Below, in pieces: positions 52,785 through 59,991 of a DNA stretch of 64,000 nt. Made by a program: the position numbers and the translations under genes. Position 1 is the first letter of the stretch, and every line of letters begins with the position of its first letter. This DNA comes from Thermotoga sp. SG1 (GTDB lineage Bacteria; Thermotogota; Thermotogae; Thermotogales; Thermotogaceae), in contig NZ_LNDD01000001.1 of the NCBI RefSeq assembly GCF_002865985.1, positions 62,001 through 126,000 on the forward strand, in the 5' to 3' direction. Below the pieces are notes generated by a model. The model had not been told where the DNA came from and searched no databases. It was given only the letters and a program-made list of their open reading frames with translations.

Positions 52785-52845
52785 TTGACTCCTCCTTTCA
52801 AATTATGCTATACTAATTGTAGCACATTATGAGAGCCTAATTCAA
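52785..52845. promoter_or_regulatory. divergent copper-operon promoters with a shared operator
   Basis: Plus strand: TTGACT (52785-52790), 18 bases, TATACT (52809-52814), toward the YHS gene. Minus strand: TTGAAT (52840-52845), 18 bases, TACAAT (52816-52821), toward the SHOCT-copA operon. An imperfect palindrome TGCTATACTAATTGTAGCA (52806-52824) covers both -10 boxes, so a single repressor could silence both directions. Confidence 0.75.
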
Positions 52846-52876
52846 GTCGAAATTTTCCAGCAAGGAGGTGGATTTT

Positions 52877-53056
52877 ATGAAAGTGAAGGATCCCGTCTGT
52901 GGAATGAAGATCGAAAGGGAAGAGGCAGCAGAAAAGATCGAGTACATGGGGAAAGAGTACTACTTCTGTTCTCACGAGTGTGCTGAAAAGTTTAAAGACA
53001 ATCCAGAACAGTATGCACACCAGGAAAAGTCACATGGTCACGGATGTTGTCATTGA
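52877..53056 (+). CDS. YHS-domain metal-binding protein
   Basis: A 59-residue protein: YHS domain with DPVCGMKI (Cys) and YYFCSHECAEKF (Cys-x3-Cys), then a C-terminal tail rich in His and Cys (SHGHGCCH). YHS domains occur in copper ATPases and monooxygenases and bind transition metals. The gene faces the copper operon across a shared operator, so it is probably a soluble copper buffer. ATG 52877 follows AAGGAGGTGG; an earlier ATG at 52868 lacks spacing. Confidence 0.85.
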   Translation: MKVKDPVCGMKIEREEAAEKIEYMGKEYYFCSHECAEKFKDNPEQYAHQEKSHGHGCCH

Positions 53057-53065
53057 AAGATTAAA

Positions 53066-53089
53066 AAAAGGCGCCGTTCGGCGCCTTTT
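53066..53089. terminator. bidirectional intrinsic terminator
   Basis: AAAAGGCGCC, loop GTTC, GGCGCCTTTT: a perfect ten-base stem with U tracts for both strands, between the YHS gene and the convergent aldo/keto reductase. Confidence 0.9.
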
Positions 53090-54047
53090 ATTCGTTCAGG
53101 ATATTTTCTATCTCTTTCATCACATCTTCTGTGAGTTTCTCTTTTATCTCTACTGCCTTCAAATTCTCTTCCAACTGCTCTGGTTTACTCACTCCAAGAA
53201 TCACACTGCTCACGTTTTTGTTCTTAAGGATCCACGCGATAGCGAGTTGCGGAAGGCTGGCGCCAAGTTGATCTGCTATCTTTTGAAGTTTTCTGAGTTT
53301 TTCAAATGTCTTCTCGTTGAGAAGCCCACCTTCTTCCAGCCACTTTCTCACCTGCGGGAACGTGGCAAGTCTCGATCCTTCCGGGATACCGTTGTTGTAC
53401 TTTCCAGAAAGAAGCCCTGAAGCGAGAGGAGAGTAAGTGGTGAGACCCATGCCGTACTTTTCATAGAGAGGGGCGTACTCTTTTTCCACACGCTCTCTCA
53501 CAAACATGTTGTACTGTGGTTGTTCCACGATGGGTGGCATGACACCCAGTTCTTTACAGACTCTGTGAGCTTCCTCTATCTCCCTTGCACTCCACTCAGA
53601 TGTTCCCCAATAGAGCGCAAGACCTTCTTTCAAGATGTAATCCATGGCAAAGACGACTTCTTCCATGGGAACGTTCGGATCAGGTCTGTGACAATACAGT
53701 ATGTCAACATAGTCCATCTGGAGTCTCTTCAAAGAATTCCACGTTCCCTCAAGAAGATGTTTCTTCGACAGTCCCAAGTCGTTTGGCCCACTTCCTCCCC
53801 AGAAGATCTTCGTGGAGACGACAAGATCTTCCCTTCTGAAATTCTTGAGAATCTTTCCAAGCATAGCTTCTGCTATCCCGCCTGCGTATGCCTCTGCCGT
53901 GTCGAAGAAGTTTATTCCACTGTTGAAGGCCTTTTTCACCACTTCAGTGGCCGTATCAAGATCTAGCTGTTTTCCAAAAGTGAGCCACGATCCGAGTGAA
54001 AGTTCGCTTATCTTTATACCCCATTTTCCGACTTTCCTATACTCCAT
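53088..54047 (-). CDS. aldo/keto reductase (Kv-beta-like)
   Basis: A 319-residue TIM-barrel NADP reductase: LGSWLTFG, FFDTAEAYAGG (catalytic Asp/Tyr), VVSTKIFWGG (Lys), DILYCHRPDP (His), and LAIAWILKNKNVSSVILG near the C-terminus. AKR6/YajO-like. Follows the Gfo/Idh/MocA dehydrogenase by 13 bases in the same operon, so the two probably handle a sugar intermediate. ATG 54047 has GGAGGT upstream. Confidence 0.88.
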   Translation of the reverse strand: MEYRKVGKWGIKISELSLGSWLTFGKQLDLDTATEVVKKAFNSGINFFDTAEAYAGGIAEAMLGKILKNFRREDLVVSTKIFWGGSGPNDLGLSKKHLLEGTWNSLKRLQMDYVDILYCHRPDPNVPMEEVVFAMDYILKEGLALYWGTSEWSAREIEEAHRVCKELGVMPPIVEQPQYNMFVRERVEKEYAPLYEKYGMGLTTYSPLASGLLSGKYNNGIPEGSRLATFPQVRKWLEEGGLLNEKTFEKLRKLQKIADQLGASLPQLAIAWILKNKNVSSVILGVSKPEQLEENLKAVEIKEKLTEDVMKEIENILNE

Positions 54048-54060
54048 ACAAAACACCTCC

Positions 54061-55038
54061 TCACAACAAACTGGAAACAGACACTCTGCTTCCCTGAGAT
54101 CTCACACATGCTTCTATGAAGGCAAGATCCTTCAGTGCTTCTAGAGGATCCCCCAGATCGTTCTTCTTTTCTCCTGTAATCACACGGTAGAAATCTTCAA
54201 ATTCTTTTTGATAGCTGTCTTCATGATGAACTTCTATCTCTTTTCCGTTAAGAACTATCTTGTCCCAGAATATCTCCATCCTTCCCTTCGTTCCAGCGAT
54301 CTCGAATCTATCGTTGCCTTTCAGAGAGTAAGAAACTGTGTAGTTCCCAACCACACCATTTTCGAACTCAAAAATCGACGAAAGAAAGTCCATACCGCCG
54401 AGAAGAGGAGAAAGATCCTTTACGATAGCAGAAACCCATTCTACCTCACCCAGGATCAATCTCATCGCCGCAACATGGTGTACTCCACCGTCCGAGAGAA
54501 ATCCTCCAACGTGTTTTGGATTCCTTCTCCAGTCGGTATGAACGTATTCGTTACTTTCGTCCATACCCACCCAGATCTGCCAATTCATGTAGACCGGCTC
54601 TCCCACTTTTCCCTCTTCGATCAACTCTTTTGCTTTCCAGAAAGCAGGAACATGTCTGAAGCTCTCTGCGATATACACAGTTTTATCTGAATTTCCGGCC
54701 AGTCTAACAACCCTTTTTCCCGTCTCTACATCGATAGAAATGGGTTTCTCACAGATCACATGAACACCCCTTTGGAGAGCTTTTTCAATGAAAGGAAGAT
54801 TCAACTCCACGGGAAGTGTGAGATCAACGGCATCGACAAGACCAGAGTCCAGAAGGTCCTCGTAGTTTTCGAAGACTCTGGGATTTCCCACCATTTCTGC
54901 AAACTCTTCTGCGTGTTCTTTCGTTCTGCTGGTGACTGCTGTGATTTCAAAAAGGTGAGAAAGCTTCTTCAGAGCAGGAAGATGAAGCGTTCTGGCGGCG
55001 ATTCCACACCCCACGATACCGAGCCGTACCTTTTCCAC
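54061..55038 (-). CDS. Gfo/Idh/MocA family oxidoreductase
   Basis: About 325 residues with the N-terminal Rossmann loop LGIVGCGIAARTLHLPAL, VICEKPISIDVETGKRV (catalytic Lys), and a C-terminal dehydrogenase fold with DGGVHHVAAMRL. Oxidises or reduces sugars or their acids with NAD(P). First gene of an operon with an aldo/keto reductase under a LacI-type operator. Start uncertain among 55047, 55044 and 55038; the GTG at 55038 has the best distance (8) from AGAAGG. Confidence 0.85.
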   Translation of the reverse strand: MEKVRLGIVGCGIAARTLHLPALKKLSHLFEITAVTSRTKEHAEEFAEMVGNPRVFENYEDLLDSGLVDAVDLTLPVELNLPFIEKALQRGVHVICEKPISIDVETGKRVVRLAGNSDKTVYIAESFRHVPAFWKAKELIEEGKVGEPVYMNWQIWVGMDESNEYVHTDWRRNPKHVGGFLSDGGVHHVAAMRLILGEVEWVSAIVKDLSPLLGGMDFLSSIFEFENGVVGNYTVSYSLKGNDRFEIAGTKGRMEIFWDKIVLNGKEIEVHHEDSYQKEFEDFYRVITGEKKNDLGDPLEALKDLAFIEACVRSQGSRVSVSSLL

Positions 55039-55072
55039 AACCATCACCTTCTATCCTCTGATATTTTACCAC

Positions 55073-55101
55073 ATTATAATTTGAAAACGTTTCCATTTCA
55101 A
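55073..55101 (-). promoter_or_regulatory. strong promoter with LacI-type operator in the spacer
   Basis: Minus strand TTGAAA (55096-55101), 17-base spacer, perfect TATAAT (55073-55078). The spacer contains TGGAAACGTTTTCA, a near-palindrome of the LacI/GalR type, so repressor binding would occlude RNA polymerase. Controls the Gfo/Idh/MocA-AKR operon. Confidence 0.8.
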
Positions 55102-55589
55102 GGTTCAACGAAAAGATCTATCCATGGTTTTTCAAATGAAAAGACGGTGTAAAAGATAACAGAAAGGACAAACAGAACCGTAACGACGAATCTGAAAGCC
55201 GTTCCCGTAGAATACCTCTCCAGTTCTCTTTCGAAGACAACCGCCATGATGGCAGACAGGAAAGTCACAGTGAACGCCCATGCAAGATCAACAGCGAGAG
55301 ATTCGATGTGTCCAAAGAAAGCAGGGAGCATGTACCAGATCAACACGATGAACCAGGGAAGAAGCGTTGTGGAGAAGATCCGGGGATACCAGAACCTGAA
55401 CTTCTTTTTCTTCGAGATGAAATATTCGACGATGTTCGTGAAAAGATACGCCCAGAAACCGATTTTCAGATGCTCGAAAACAGATTCATCAACACCACAG
55501 AAGGGTCTCAGAAATTCCCATCCGGAAAGTTCGTAACCAAAGTGAAGTACCGCATAGATACCAAGGAAAATCAGAGCCTTCCAGATCAT
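55098..55589 (-). CDS. DUF6512-like membrane protein
   Basis: A 163-residue protein with about five predicted membrane helices, conserved aromatic/acidic first-helix region (HFGYELSGWEFLRPF, FEHLKIGFWAY) and YYxxG-like turns. I recall this as an uncharacterised membrane family. The stop overlaps the -35 box of the next promoter. Function unknown. Confidence 0.6.
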   Translation of the reverse strand: MIWKALIFLGIYAVLHFGYELSGWEFLRPFCGVDESVFEHLKIGFWAYLFTNIVEYFISKKKKFRFWYPRIFSTTLLPWFIVLIWYMLPAFFGHIESLAVDLAWAFTVTFLSAIMAVVFERELERYSTGTAFRFVVTVLFVLSVIFYTVFSFEKPWIDLFVEP

Positions 55590-55627
55590 TCTCTCTCCTC
55601 CCCAGGAAAAGTTAGTACAATTCTAAC

Positions 55628-55651
55628 AAAAAAAAGGGCGGTAACCCGCCC
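55628..55651 (-). terminator. intrinsic terminator after beta-galactosidase
   Basis: Minus strand GGGCGG, loop GTTA, CCGCCC and eight T, 27 bases after the stop at 55678. Confidence 0.9.
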
Positions 55652-55677
55652 TCAAAGATATACCGTTGAACTTGTCT

Positions 55678-57696
55678 TTATTCCTTTAAAAGAATCAAAA
55701 CGTCACGTGGTCCCAGATCTGCCTTCTCTTCGTATATAGTACCCGTTATCATATCTTTGAATCTTCCCTCCGGAAGATCCACGATCCTTCTTTCACTGGA
55801 ATGGTTGAAAAGAAAGTAGAACGTTTTTTCATCCTTGATCTTCTTCACCACTTCCACATCATCTGCTGGTGTGATGTCTGCCTTCAAACCATGCTCTTTC
55901 TCTATGAACTTCACGAGGTCCCATACGAGGTCGAAAGACACGGAAGAACCAACGTAGTAAACCCATCCTTTGCCATATTTGTTTCTCAAAACGGCAGGCT
56001 CACTCGCGTAGTAATCCTTCCTGAACCTTCCAAGAACCTCTGCCGTGGTGGCCTTTATGTAATCAAAAACAAGATTACATTCATAGGACCTACCAAACAT
56101 CAAGATTTCGTTCTTTTCCTCTGGTGGTAAAGCATCTATCTCCTCCACATAGCCCCCCACAAGATCGTGAAGATAGCCTGGGTATCCACCAAGAACAATT
56201 TGGTCGTTCTCATCAACGATTCCACTCATGGTTGTAAGAACCAGAATGCCACCGCTTGAAACGTAATCTTTCAATTTCTGAGCAAGTTTTTTGTCAACCA
56301 TGTAAAGTGCAGGTGCGACGATCAATCTGTATCTTTCAAAAGCTTGGTCCCTTCCCACAACATCTGCGCCAAGACCAGTCTTCATCAGTGCTTTGAAATA
56401 TTTTTGCACCTCGCTTAAATATCTGAAATCTACATTCGGTGTGAGGGTGTCTTCCATCGCCCACCAACTTTCCCAGTCGAAAAGAAGAGCAGTCTGTGAG
56501 ACAACCCGTGTATCAAGAAGATTCGATAGGGATTTTATTTCTTCTCCCAATTTCTTCACTTCCCGAAACACCCTCGTTTCAGTACTGTCAACGTGCGTGA
56601 TGACGGCCCCGTGGAACTTCTCCACACCACCCTTCGACTGTCTCAACTGAAAGAACATGAGGGTCTCTGCTCCGTGAGCGAGGGCATGATAACTCCAAAA
56701 CCTCATCTCCCCAGGTCTTTTCTGAGGATTGTACCATCTCCAGCACGCCTGAGAAGGGGACTGTTCCATCAGAACAAAGGGCTGACCTTCTTTCAACCCG
56801 CGTATCAGTGAATGTCTCAACGAGATCACAGAGAAATCTTCTCTGTATCCGGGGTAGTTGTCCCATGCCACAACGTCCATGTGTTTTGCCCATTCGAAGT
56901 AGTTCCACTCCTTGAACGTTGCTGCGATCAAATTCGTCGTGACTGGAATGTCTGGAGTGTGTTTCTTTATGGCTTGATATTCCTCAAGGAAGCACTCGAG
57001 CATGCTCTGAGTCATGAACCGTCTATAATCAAGATACAGCTCCGGTAGGACAGATTGGTATCGATCTTTTCTCCAGAAAAGGACGCTTTTTGTTGTCGGA
57101 ACGGGAATTTCTTCCCAGCTTGTGAACGTCTGTGACCAGAATCTTGTGTACCACCTTCGATTCAGTTCATCGAGGGTACCGTACTTTTCCTTCAGCCAGT
57201 TCTGGAACTTTGCTTTGCACGTGTCGCAGTAACAGTAGTTCAGATATTCATTGTTCACATGCCACAAAACAAGCGCGGGATGATCCTTGAAGTGCTCTGC
57301 CAGTTTCTCTGCGATGTTTCTTGCGAAATATCTGTACTTTTCACTGTTGGGACAGAAGTTCTGTCTGCCGCCCTTTTCTCTTTTCACACCGTTCACATCC
57401 GTGAGGAGTATCTCCGGGTACTTCTGCGTCATCCAATGTGGAGGAGCAGACGTCGGTGTCGCAAGACAGACGTAGATTCCTTCTTGGTACAGTCGATCCA
57501 TCACCTTTTCGAAAAACGAAAAATCGTAGGTGTTCTCATCCGGTTGCACCAGAGTCCACGAAAAGACACCCAGTGTTACCACATTGATCCCTGCTTCTTT
57601 GAACATCTCGATGTCTCTTTCAAAGGTTTTCTCATCCCACTGCTCTGGATAGTAGTCCCCACCGTACCAGATCACGGGAAGTTTCGGATTGATCAC
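55678..57696 (-). CDS. beta-galactosidase, family GH42
   Basis: A 672-residue cytosolic GH42 enzyme. Acid/base Glu150 in LWHVNNEYLNY and nucleophile Glu311 in FVLMEQSPS are in place, and the family zinc site is intact (Cys115, Cys155, Cys157, Cys160, from NFCPN and CYCDTC). C-terminal trimerisation and beta domains are complete. Likely removes beta-galactosyl residues from imported xyloglucan or galactan oligosaccharides, given the neighbours. GTG start with GGAGGTG upstream. Confidence 0.93.
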   Translation of the reverse strand: MINPKLPVIWYGGDYYPEQWDEKTFERDIEMFKEAGINVVTLGVFSWTLVQPDENTYDFSFFEKVMDRLYQEGIYVCLATPTSAPPHWMTQKYPEILLTDVNGVKREKGGRQNFCPNSEKYRYFARNIAEKLAEHFKDHPALVLWHVNNEYLNYCYCDTCKAKFQNWLKEKYGTLDELNRRWYTRFWSQTFTSWEEIPVPTTKSVLFWRKDRYQSVLPELYLDYRRFMTQSMLECFLEEYQAIKKHTPDIPVTTNLIAATFKEWNYFEWAKHMDVVAWDNYPGYREDFSVISLRHSLIRGLKEGQPFVLMEQSPSQACWRWYNPQKRPGEMRFWSYHALAHGAETLMFFQLRQSKGGVEKFHGAVITHVDSTETRVFREVKKLGEEIKSLSNLLDTRVVSQTALLFDWESWWAMEDTLTPNVDFRYLSEVQKYFKALMKTGLGADVVGRDQAFERYRLIVAPALYMVDKKLAQKLKDYVSSGGILVLTTMSGIVDENDQIVLGGYPGYLHDLVGGYVEEIDALPPEEKNEILMFGRSYECNLVFDYIKATTAEVLGRFRKDYYASEPAVLRNKYGKGWVYYVGSSVSFDLVWDLVKFIEKEHGLKADITPADDVEVVKKIKDEKTFYFLFNHSSERRIVDLPEGRFKDMITGTIYEEKADLGPRDVLILLKE

Positions 57697-57712
57697 TCAG
57701 TGTTCACCTCCT

Positions 57713-57735
57713 AAAAACCCCGGCGAGCGCCGGGG
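57713..57735 (-). terminator. intercistronic hairpin between the binding protein and beta-galactosidase
   Basis: CCCCGGCG / CGCCGGGG (57718-57725 with 57728-57735), then TTTTT on the minus strand. It probably terminates part of the transcripts, keeping binding-protein mRNA in excess of beta-galactosidase mRNA. Confidence 0.75.
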
Positions 57736-57742
57736 TGAGTCG

Positions 57743-59719
57743 TCATTTCTGTTCTATGTAGAACTGTATCGGCATGGCGTTCCACGGACTGAAGAACGGA
57801 GTTGCGGTCACCAGTTCTTCGGGTACGTTTTTGAAGTTGTTCTTCACAATTGCAGGTGAAGTGTCTTCTCCGACCGTCCCTATCATCCAGAGGTTTTCTC
57901 TGTGGATCTTCGTCACTTCTTTCATGAGTTCTTTTATCTTCTCTGGATCGGGGGTATTCTGAATCTCTTTCCAGAGGTCGAGTAGTCTTTCGAGTGGCTC
58001 TCTTATTCCCTCAGGTGGCACGATTGCATCCTCCTGCTGGAGATACTCTTTTAGAGATTCTTCTCCTTCAAGGTAAGAGCCAGCCCATTCAGCCCAGCCG
58101 ATGTACCAGGCAGCCGCGTACTCTGTGCTTCCGGGGATGATCCACAGGGGATCCACAAGAGGCTGACTCGCTCTGTCCATCACCCACGCCTGGGCATCGA
58201 ACTCGTGGGCACTAAGCCTCGAATCGTAGAGGGACCTTTCGAGGTTTTCTATCTCGACCCACACACCGATCTGTTTCCAGTACTCCTTCACCATCGTCCA
58301 GACATCAACGTGTGTCTGACCTGTTACCTGTATCGTGAACCTCAGAGGTCTTCCATCTGGAAGGAGTCTGTATTCGTGTTTCTCGCCCCACTTCAGTCCC
58401 ATCTCATCGAGCAATTTGTTCGCCCTGTCTGGATCGTACTCTGCGTAGGCTTTTTCCCACTCAGGATCGTAGTATGGAGATCCACTCACGAAGGATGCCT
58501 GTCTTGGTTCTGCAAGGCCGTTGAAGAGTATCTCGTTGATCTCTTCTCTGTTGATGGCAAGTGAGAGAGCCTGTCTGAATCTCACATCTCTGAAGACTTC
58601 ACCCAGAACAGGATCTGGCGGATCAGAAATGTTCAGCATCACCATGCTCACAGATCCGTTGTCAGTTTTCCACCGCAGTACTTTGTATCCACCAGTTTTT
58701 GCGTTCTCAAGAAGGAGTGGCAGAACACCCGGACCAGGTCCCAGAAGACCTATGTGTCTCCACTGCATGTCGATCTCTCCAGATATCGCTTTCAACATTA
58801 TGACTTCGCTGCTCTGAACGTACTCATGTCTGATCCTGTCGATATAAGGCAATTGATTCCCTTCGATGTCAACCGCCCAGAAGTACGGGTTCCTCTCGAG
58901 GATGTAGAACTGATCGGTGGGATCCGTCACTGGTTTCCACGGTGTCAAAACGGGAAGATCGAGACTTTCGAGGAAATCACTCTTGTCGTTGAAGAGATCA
59001 ACCCATGTGTTGTGTACACCAGGTACCATCTTCTTTTCTATCTCCTCCATCGGTGTGTACTTCGGGTGGAACTGCTTCAAGAAGTGCTTCGGAGCACCCG
59101 TGAATCCTCTGTTGGCCACCTGAAGTAAGAACAGAGCGTAAGGCTGCTTGAATATGAACTTCACCGTGTAGGGATCAGGTGCTTCAACCCTATCGAGGAG
59201 TCTGTACCAGGCGGGCTTTGCAGGGGTGAGGTCATCGTTTCCTAGGATGTCTTCTATCCAGAACAGAATGTCTTCCGAAGTATAAGGATGTCCATCTGAC
59301 CACTTCGTTCCCTCTCTCAGATGAAAGACGTAGATCTTTCCGCCCTCGAGAATGTCCCATCCTTTTGCAAGTCCCGGAACGAATTTTTCTCCGTTCTTAT
59401 CCCAGAACACAAGGCTTGCCTGGTTGATCCTGGGAATCCCCCATCTGTCGGAAGGTCCTTTCCAGACCCTTCTCCATGTACCACCGTACTGCCCCACACT
59501 CTCTTCAGGAACCACAACGAGCGGCTCTTTTGGAAGTCTTTCTTCGATGGGTGGAAGTTTTCCCTGTTTTACAAGTTCTACAAGCATGGGTGCTTCGTGG
59601 AATTTCTCGATCTTCTTTCCTGTGGCTTTGTAGTAGTCTTCGGGCGTTGCGTAGACACTCCAGGAAAGTCCTACCGCAACAAGCAACGAGATCATCAAAA
59701 AAGTGAAGACCCTTCTCAT
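57743..59719 (-). CDS. family 5 ABC solute-binding protein (oligosaccharide type)
   Basis: A 658-residue periplasmic binding protein: signal peptide (about 1-24, ending VYA), then the SBP_bac_5 fold with GGTWRRVWKGPSDRWG, TKWSDGHPYTSEDILFWIEDI as overlapping pieces, and a long C-terminal lobe. In Thermotoga such dipeptide-type proteins bind oligosaccharides; the xyloglucan-type enzymes around it suggest that substrate (inference). No permease or ATPase genes of the system lie in the window. Confidence 0.88.
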   Translation of the reverse strand: MRRVFTFLMISLLVAVGLSWSVYATPEDYYKATGKKIEKFHEAPMLVELVKQGKLPPIEERLPKEPLVVVPEESVGQYGGTWRRVWKGPSDRWGIPRINQASLVFWDKNGEKFVPGLAKGWDILEGGKIYVFHLREGTKWSDGHPYTSEDILFWIEDILGNDDLTPAKPAWYRLLDRVEAPDPYTVKFIFKQPYALFLLQVANRGFTGAPKHFLKQFHPKYTPMEEIEKKMVPGVHNTWVDLFNDKSDFLESLDLPVLTPWKPVTDPTDQFYILERNPYFWAVDIEGNQLPYIDRIRHEYVQSSEVIMLKAISGEIDMQWRHIGLLGPGPGVLPLLLENAKTGGYKVLRWKTDNGSVSMVMLNISDPPDPVLGEVFRDVRFRQALSLAINREEINEILFNGLAEPRQASFVSGSPYYDPEWEKAYAEYDPDRANKLLDEMGLKWGEKHEYRLLPDGRPLRFTIQVTGQTHVDVWTMVKEYWKQIGVWVEIENLERSLYDSRLSAHEFDAQAWVMDRASQPLVDPLWIIPGSTEYAAAWYIGWAEWAGSYLEGEESLKEYLQQEDAIVPPEGIREPLERLLDLWKEIQNTPDPEKIKELMKEVTKIHRENLWMIGTVGEDTSPAIVKNNFKNVPEELVTATPFFSPWNAMPIQFYIEQK

Positions 59720-59928
59720 ACAACCACACCCCCTTTGACGAATGAGAGATCGTTTCTTTTTTTCTACCAAACAATTTTCCCGGCTATTATATTACCACCA
59801 TTCCTATCAGAAAAACAAACACAGAAAAAGTCAATTTCCCCGGTTTATTCACCATTATCATAGATTATCGTCGTTTATCATTCGATCTTTAATTTGAAAC
59901 AGTATTTCCTGATTTGAAAACTTCATCT

Positions 59929-59956
59929 TTGTATGAAAACATTTTCATGATAATCT
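59929..59956 (+). promoter_or_regulatory. alpha-xylosidase promoter with operator in the spacer
   Basis: TTGTAT (59929-59934), 16 bases, TAATCT (59951-59956). The palindrome ATGAAAACATTTTCAT (59933-59948, 7-2-7 perfect) fills the spacer. Its core closely matches the operator at 55082-55095. Confidence 0.7.
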
Positions 59957-59991
59957 TGATTAAAAATCAACATCGCTCGAGGAGGGATAAC

